The notes beneath the pieces were generated by a model. That model was not told the origin of the DNA, ran no database searches, and saw only the letters and a program-made list of their open reading frames with translations. A program made the position numbers and the translations under genes. A stretch of DNA of 64,000 nt from assembly GCF_002982075.1 (NCBI RefSeq), contig NZ_PUEJ01000002.1, positions 620,001 through 684,000 of the forward strand, in the 5' to 3' direction. Numbering within the stretch: position 1 is the stretch's first letter; each line of letters starts with the position of its first letter. The DNA comes from Labrys okinawensis (GTDB lineage Bacteria; Pseudomonadota; Alphaproteobacteria; Rhizobiales; Labraceae). Below, piece after piece: positions 59,689-64,000 of the stretch.

Positions 59689-62559
59689 ATGTTTCGTTCG
59701 CTTTCCCGTTTCCTGCTGCTGTACAGCCTGCTCCTTACGCTTGTAGCCGCCCCGATGGCAGCGAAGGCGCAGGACGCCGAGGCGCTGACCGGTTTCCAGG
59801 CGGGGCTGGCCCTCGACAAGAAATCCCTCGACGACATCGCCACCCAGCTCGCGACCATTACCGACAGCGGCGACGAGGCACTGAAGTCCCTGCAGGATCT
59901 GCGCGAGACGGTCAGCAAGAGGCGTGTCGATCTCGCCGCGCTGCTCGGCAGCATCATCCCGGCCCGCGACAAGGCCAAGGCGGCGCTCGACGCCTTTCCC
60001 CCGCAACCCAAGCCGGTCGACCCGCCTGAGGCCAAGGCCACGACCGATGCCCGCAAGGCCGCTACGGAGCTGCTCGCCAAGCTGAACGACGTGGCCGCCG
60101 AAACGCAAAAGCAGATCTCGCGCGCCGACCAGCTCGGCAACACCATCGTCGTGCGCCCCTTCAACAACGCGCTGGCCAAGGAACAAAAGTCCCTCGATGA
60201 CGTGGAAGCGGCTCTGACCAGCTTCCCCGCCGACCAGGAGAAGGCCTCGAAGACCCTGGATGAGCTGCGTGGTGCGGTCGATACGGCCGTCACCAATCTG
60301 TCGGCACTGCAGGCGAAGGTCTCGCCCCTGCTGGATCAGTCCAAGGCGAGACTGGCGCAGCTCGGTGAGCCCGACCCGTCGGAAAGCGCCGATATCGCCG
60401 AGACGCGCGCGACACAGAACGATCTGCAACAACAGCTGAAGGATGTGATCAAGCGGGCGGGAGATCAGTCTTCGAGAGCGGCGGGCTTCTCCACCAGCAT
60501 CATCGAGCTGCAGCGCGAACAACTCACGGGCCGCCTGCTCAAAAGCGGTAGCAGTCCCTTTTCGGCCGAGTTCTGGATTCCGGTCCTGAAAAACCTGCCG
60601 AGGGCAGGGGAGCTGGCGAGGAACGCCTTCTCGGATCACAGCAGCTATCTGGTGTCGAAGGTCAATTCCACCAGCATCGCGATCTTCCTGCTGACCATCG
60701 CCGCGGGCTATGCCGTCACGCAGTTCCTGCGCCTGCGCATCCTGCGCTGGCGCGCCCGCCTGCCCCGCAGCAAGCGAGCCTCGCGGCGCTATGTCGCCTC
60801 GCTCGATGCCGTGCTCGGCATTGTCCACATCATGCTCGGCGTGCCGGTCGGGATCGCCGTGACGGTGCTGGCTTTCGGTTTTTCCGGGCTCCTGCCGGAG
60901 AGGGTGCTCGCCGAATACGGCTCGAACCTGATCGTCGCCTCCTCGATCGGCTTCGGCCTGTGGGCCCTGGCGCAGGCGGTGCTGGCCGAGGGCCATGCCG
61001 AACTGCGGCTGTTGCCCCTGAGCGACTGGGCCGTCCGCCGCATCGGGCGGCGCATGGGATGGCTCGCGGTGGCGCTGGGCCTGTCCATTCTCCTGAACGG
61101 CATCATCGAGCATCTCCACGCCGATCCTTCTCTCAGCGTTGCTCGCGAAACGATTTCGGCCGTCCTCTATCTCGCCATCATCGTCTCCCTGCTCATCCGC
61201 ATTCGCAACGCACCGCCGACGGTGGTGGACGGGCGTGCGCTGCCGCCTGACGAGGATCTGACGGGGCTCGACATTCTCCGGCCGATGGGCTGGCTCGCCG
61301 TGCTGGTGATGGCCGTGTGCCTTGCCATCGGCTACAGCACGCTCGCCGTGGCGGCGGCGATCTTCCCGTTGCTCGTCCTGTGCGTGGTGGCTGCAAGCTA
61401 TCTGCTCACCACGCTGGTCGATTCGGCCCTGACCGAGCGGCTGATCTCGGATGTCGACCGCCGTCGCGCGGTGGCGAGCACCATCGGCGTCACCTCCAAG
61501 CAGGTCACCTTCGGGGCGACACTGCTTTCCGGTGTCCTGCGCTTTCTGATCATCGCCTTCGCGGTCGGCAGCCTCGGCCTGCCCTTCGGCCTTTATTCGA
61601 CCGATATGGCGCCGGCGATCCAGCGGGCCTATTTCGGCTTCAAGATCGGCGAGCTGACGATCTCGCCCTCGTCGATCATCAGCGGCGTGATACTGTTCAT
61701 CGTCATCTGGGCGGTGATGCGCCTGATCAGGGGCTGGCTCGGCAATACGCTGTTGCCCCGCACTTCTCTCGATTCGGGTGTTCAGAACTCGATCGCCACC
61801 ATCGTCGGCTATCTCGGCTTCATCCTCGCCATTTCGGCGGGGCTGTCCGAGATCGGCCTGAGCTGGCAGAATATCGGCATCGTCGCCGGCGGTCTGTCCG
61901 TCGGCCTCGGTCTCGGCCTGCAGGGTATCGCCGGCAATTTCGTCTCCGGCCTGATCCTCCTGGCCGAAAGACCGATCCGGGTCGGTGACATCATCGCCGC
62001 GGCCGGCGAGGAAGGCTATGTCCGCCGCATCAGCGTGCGCTCGACCACGCTGGAAACCTATGATCGCGCCACGCTGATCATCCCCAACTCGACCCTGATC
62101 ACCGGCTCGGTGAAGAACTGGGTCTATGGCAATACCTGGAGCCGGCTGCGCATCGCCCTGACCGTGCTCTACGACAGCGACATCGATGCGGTGAAGGCGG
62201 CCATGCTGGCCGCGCCGGAAGACGATCCGCGTATCCTGCCGACGCCGAGGCCCCAGGTCTACATGACCTCGATGGATGCGGGGCTCGAATTCGAACTCAT
62301 CGTGATGGTCGCCAGCATGGAGACGCAGGTCGCGGTGAAGAGCGACCTGCTCGCCCGTATCTTCAAGAATTTCAAGGCCAAGGGCATCCGCCTGCAGGGC
62401 CAGGGCGCCGCGGCGCCCCCGCAGCGGGTGATCCTGTTCGAGCCCGAGCTGCAGGCAGCGATGACCGCCAAACTGCAGGGCGACAAGCCCGAGGCGGAGG
62501 CTCCTGCCTCGGAGCCGGCCGCCAAGCCTTCAACCCCGCCGGCTGCGGCGGGATCCTGA
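59689..62559 (+). CDS. MscS-family mechanosensitive channel with DUF3772-type periplasmic domain
   Basis: 956-residue inner-membrane protein. Signal peptide (1-28), a periplasmic predicted coiled-coil region (about 30-310, DUF3772 type), then around eleven transmembrane helices, the last ending in the MscS pore segment GLGLGLQGIAGNFVSGLILLAERPIRVGD around residues 745-775. A cytoplasmic MscS beta and alpha/beta domain follows (to about 905), and the last 50 residues are Ala/Pro-rich. Functions as an osmotic release valve or in a related wall-sensing role. Start ATG at 59689. The next gene, a CAP-domain lipoprotein, follows within 15 bp. Confidence 0.9.
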   Translation: MFRSLSRFLLLYSLLLTLVAAPMAAKAQDAEALTGFQAGLALDKKSLDDIATQLATITDSGDEALKSLQDLRETVSKRRVDLAALLGSIIPARDKAKAALDAFPPQPKPVDPPEAKATTDARKAATELLAKLNDVAAETQKQISRADQLGNTIVVRPFNNALAKEQKSLDDVEAALTSFPADQEKASKTLDELRGAVDTAVTNLSALQAKVSPLLDQSKARLAQLGEPDPSESADIAETRATQNDLQQQLKDVIKRAGDQSSRAAGFSTSIIELQREQLTGRLLKSGSSPFSAEFWIPVLKNLPRAGELARNAFSDHSSYLVSKVNSTSIAIFLLTIAAGYAVTQFLRLRILRWRARLPRSKRASRRYVASLDAVLGIVHIMLGVPVGIAVTVLAFGFSGLLPERVLAEYGSNLIVASSIGFGLWALAQAVLAEGHAELRLLPLSDWAVRRIGRRMGWLAVALGLSILLNGIIEHLHADPSLSVARETISAVLYLAIIVSLLIRIRNAPPTVVDGRALPPDEDLTGLDILRPMGWLAVLVMAVCLAIGYSTLAVAAAIFPLLVLCVVAASYLLTTLVDSALTERLISDVDRRRAVASTIGVTSKQVTFGATLLSGVLRFLIIAFAVGSLGLPFGLYSTDMAPAIQRAYFGFKIGELTISPSSIISGVILFIVIWAVMRLIRGWLGNTLLPRTSLDSGVQNSIATIVGYLGFILAISAGLSEIGLSWQNIGIVAGGLSVGLGLGLQGIAGNFVSGLILLAERPIRVGDIIAAAGEEGYVRRISVRSTTLETYDRATLIIPNSTLITGSVKNWVYGNTWSRLRIALTVLYDSDIDAVKAAMLAAPEDDPRILPTPRPQVYMTSMDAGLEFELIVMVASMETQVAVKSDLLARIFKNFKAKGIRLQGQGAAAPPQRVILFEPELQAAMTAKLQGDKPEAEAPASEPAAKPSTPPAAAGS

Positions 62560-62573
62560 CCGTGGAGAACTCG

Positions 62574-63179
62574 ATGTTGCGCATGAGGGTGGCTGCGGCC
62601 GCTTTTCTTGTCTTGGGCGTTACCTTGGGATTGGGCGGCTGCGCCCTCACGCAAAAGCCCGAAACCGTTTCCTATCAACGCCGGCCCGTATCCTTCAATC
62701 CGGCACAGGCCCGGGACTGGCTGACCCAATACCGCCAGAGCAAGGGCCTCACCGCGGTGGCGCTCGATTCGCGTCTGACGGCCTTCGCCCAGAACCAGGC
62801 CAATGCCATGGCCTCGGCCAACCAGCTTTCCCATTCGGTCGGCGGGAGCTTTTTTTCCCGGGTCAAATCGGCCGGGCTCGACGATTCCAAGATCGGTGAG
62901 AACGTCTCCTATGGCACCTACACCGAGCTCGATGCCATGAAGCAGTGGAAGAACTCGCCCGAGCATGACGAGAATCTGCTGATGCCGGGCGCCACCCGCT
63001 TCGGCATCGCCATTGCCAGGGCCGGCGAGCGGGTCTATTGGGCCATGGCGGTCGCCGGCGAACCCAGTCGGCCGGAAGAGGCGCAGGCCTTTGGGGCCGG
63101 TGCGGTGGTACGCGTGGTACGCCGGCCTACGCGCGTGAAAAGCTCCGGAGGCCTCTTCGGCGGCCTGTTCGGGGGGTGA
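62574..63179 (+). CDS. CAP-domain lipoprotein
   Basis: 201-residue lipoprotein with lipobox LGGC (Cys23) after the signal segment VAAAAFLVLGVTLGLG. The CAP/SCP-type domain (about 40-165) contains AVALDSRLTAFAQNQANAMASAN, then the histidine in LSHSVG, GENVSYG and WKNSPEHDENLLMPGATRFGIAIA, the typical CAP signature. The ATG at 62574 has GGAG six bases before; a GTG at 62562 is an alternative. The C-terminal GGLFGGLFGG stretch is odd and flexible. It is cotranscribed with the MscS-type gene upstream. Confidence 0.9.
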   Translation: MLRMRVAAAAFLVLGVTLGLGGCALTQKPETVSYQRRPVSFNPAQARDWLTQYRQSKGLTAVALDSRLTAFAQNQANAMASANQLSHSVGGSFFSRVKSAGLDDSKIGENVSYGTYTELDAMKQWKNSPEHDENLLMPGATRFGIAIARAGERVYWAMAVAGEPSRPEEAQAFGAGAVVRVVRRPTRVKSSGGLFGGLFGG

Positions 63180-63186
63180 GTGCGGC

Positions 63187-64000
63187 ATGAACGAGCTGGA
63201 CAAGCAAGACTACGACATCGCCGCGCGCGATTTTCGCTGGGAGCTGCCGGCTCGCTACAATATCGGCGTGGATGTCTGCGACGTCTGGGCCAGGCGCGAT
63301 CCGGACCGGCTGGCCATCCTGCGCCGGCTTCCCGGCGGCGGCAGCGAGCGCATCAGCTATGGCGCCCTGCGCGAGGCCTCAGACCGCTTCGCCCTGGCGC
63401 TGAAACGTCTGGGTATCCGCAAGGGCGACCGGGTCGCGATCCTGCTGCCGCAGTCGCCGGCAGTGGTGATCGCCCATCTCGCCGTGGCCAAGCTCGGCGC
63501 CATCTCCCTGCCGCTTGCCGTATTGTTCGGCCCGGACGCGCTGAGCTTCCGCCTGCGTGATTCCGGCGCCAAGGCCGTGCTGCTCGACGAAAGCGGGCTC
63601 GCCAAGCTCGGCGAGATCGAGGCGAGACTGCCGGATCTGGAGACGGTGATCAGCGTCGACGGGGCAGGCGGCGGGGCGCTCGACTTCCATAGTCTGATCG
63701 CCGGGGCCACGGGGGACCTTGCACCGGTCGCCTCGACCCCCGACGACCCGGCGATGATGATCTATACCTCCGGCACCACGGGACAACCCAAGGGTGCCGT
63801 GCATGGCCATCGCGTGGTACTCGGCCATATTCCGGGCCTGCACTTTGCCCATCCGGGCCTGGGTCAGCCCGACGACGTGATGTGGACGCCGGCCGACTGG
63901 GCCTGGGCGGGCGGCCTGCTCAACGTGCTGCTGCCCAGCCTGGCGCTGGGCGTGCCGGTGGTGGCCGGCCTGCATGCCAAGTTCTCGGTGGACGAGGTGC
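63187..64000 (+). CDS. AMP-forming acyl-CoA synthetase (3' end cut by window edge)
   Basis: First 271 residues of an ANL-superfamily acyl- or acetyl-CoA synthetase. The start MNELDKQDYDIAARDFRWELPARYN and the adenylation motif YTSGTTGQPKG are clear. The rest lies beyond the window. It starts 8 bp after the CAP lipoprotein gene, so it may be in the same transcript. Substrate preference cannot be told; this N-terminus resembles short/medium-chain acyl-CoA synthetases. Confidence 0.88.
   Translation, partial: MNELDKQDYDIAARDFRWELPARYNIGVDVCDVWARRDPDRLAILRRLPGGGSERISYGALREASDRFALALKRLGIRKGDRVAILLPQSPAVVIAHLAVAKLGAISLPLAVLFGPDALSFRLRDSGAKAVLLDESGLAKLGEIEARLPDLETVISVDGAGGGALDFHSLIAGATGDLAPVASTPDDPAMMIYTSGTTGQPKGAVHGHRVVLGHIPGLHFAHPGLGQPDDVMWTPADWAWAGGLLNVLLPSLALGVPVVAGLHAKFSVDEV

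Noticed and set aside
59518..61119. 533-codon antisense frame opposite the MscS-type gene
   Set aside because: Composition is Arg/Gly/Leu-rich with no homology signs; the plus-strand gene is well supported.
1..64000. tRNA or rRNA genes, CRISPR arrays, insertion sequences
   Set aside because: Scanned intergenic gaps for these; none recognised apart from the SRP RNA and palindromic elements.

Overview
This 64-kb window is a high-GC stretch of chromosome from an alphaproteobacterium, most likely order Hyphomicrobiales (Rhizobiales). The evidence is the ChoXWV-type choline importer with a BetI-like operator, the DUF4167 protein, the metX-metW pair, the 4.5S SRP RNA beside dnaX, and several families of short palindromic repeats typical of that group. 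The genus cannot be told from the sequence. There are no rRNA or tRNA genes, no insertion sequences and no CRISPR array. About 58 protein genes, one gene remnant and one structural RNA were found. Most of the window is ordinary housekeeping and transport, with small accessory modules between.

Layout. 1-4.5 kb: a patatin-like lipase (running off the left edge) preceded by what looks like the remnant of a 3-hydroxybutyrate dehydrogenase gene, then a choXWV choline/betaine importer. 4.6-8.2 kb: a D,D-carboxypeptidase, an EamA permease and a COG0523 GTPase. 8.2-15 kb: a LacI-type regulator divergent from an AfuABC-like importer and an inositol-monophosphatase-family enzyme, with a perfect 20-bp operator between them; this looks like a phosphorylated-solute uptake and dephosphorylation unit. 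15-18.5 kb: a VOC protein, a three-gene folate one-carbon operon (small virulence-factor-family protein, MetV-like zinc protein, MetF) and recR. 18.7-27.5 kb: an HPP/CBS membrane protein, a flavin monooxygenase plus alcohol dehydrogenase under an AcoR-like sigma-54 activator, and a MocR regulator divergent from a cupin and a carboxymuconolactone decarboxylase-like protein.

27.5-34.8 kb: small proteins, ybaB, dnaX, the SRP RNA, the DUF4167 protein, a TerB-like protein, a short-chain dehydrogenase and accA. 34.8-41.4 kb: an FtsX-type ABC exporter with a histidine-rich loop and a DUF3299-like secreted protein (resembling a zinc-responsive operon of pseudomonads), a PhoA-type alkaline phosphatase behind a good Pho box, and a lipoprotein L,D-transpeptidase. 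41.6-50.9 kb: a methyltransferase, metW-metX, an SPFH/NfeD pair, Glu-Q tRNA(Asp) synthetase, a DNA glycosylase, an esterase, an orphan Tat-exported solute-binding protein, a pterin dehydratase and an RNA ligase/phosphodiesterase-like protein. 51-64 kb: an aldo/keto reductase, an AraC regulator with an EamA exporter, a ParE toxin with an unusually long antitoxin, pncB, a class III aminotransferase with a BKACE enzyme and an acetyltransferase, a large MscS-type channel, a CAP-domain lipoprotein and the start of an AMP-forming acyl-CoA synthetase.

The most interesting items are the sigma-54-controlled monooxygenase/dehydrogenase locus with two palindromic upstream sites, the LacI/AfuABC/phosphatase unit, the minimal MetF-MetV operon, the His-rich ABC exporter, the aminotransferase-BKACE-acetyltransferase set, and the wealth of intergenic palindromic elements in at least five sequence families. 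No whole system here can be shown to be undescribed from sequence alone.
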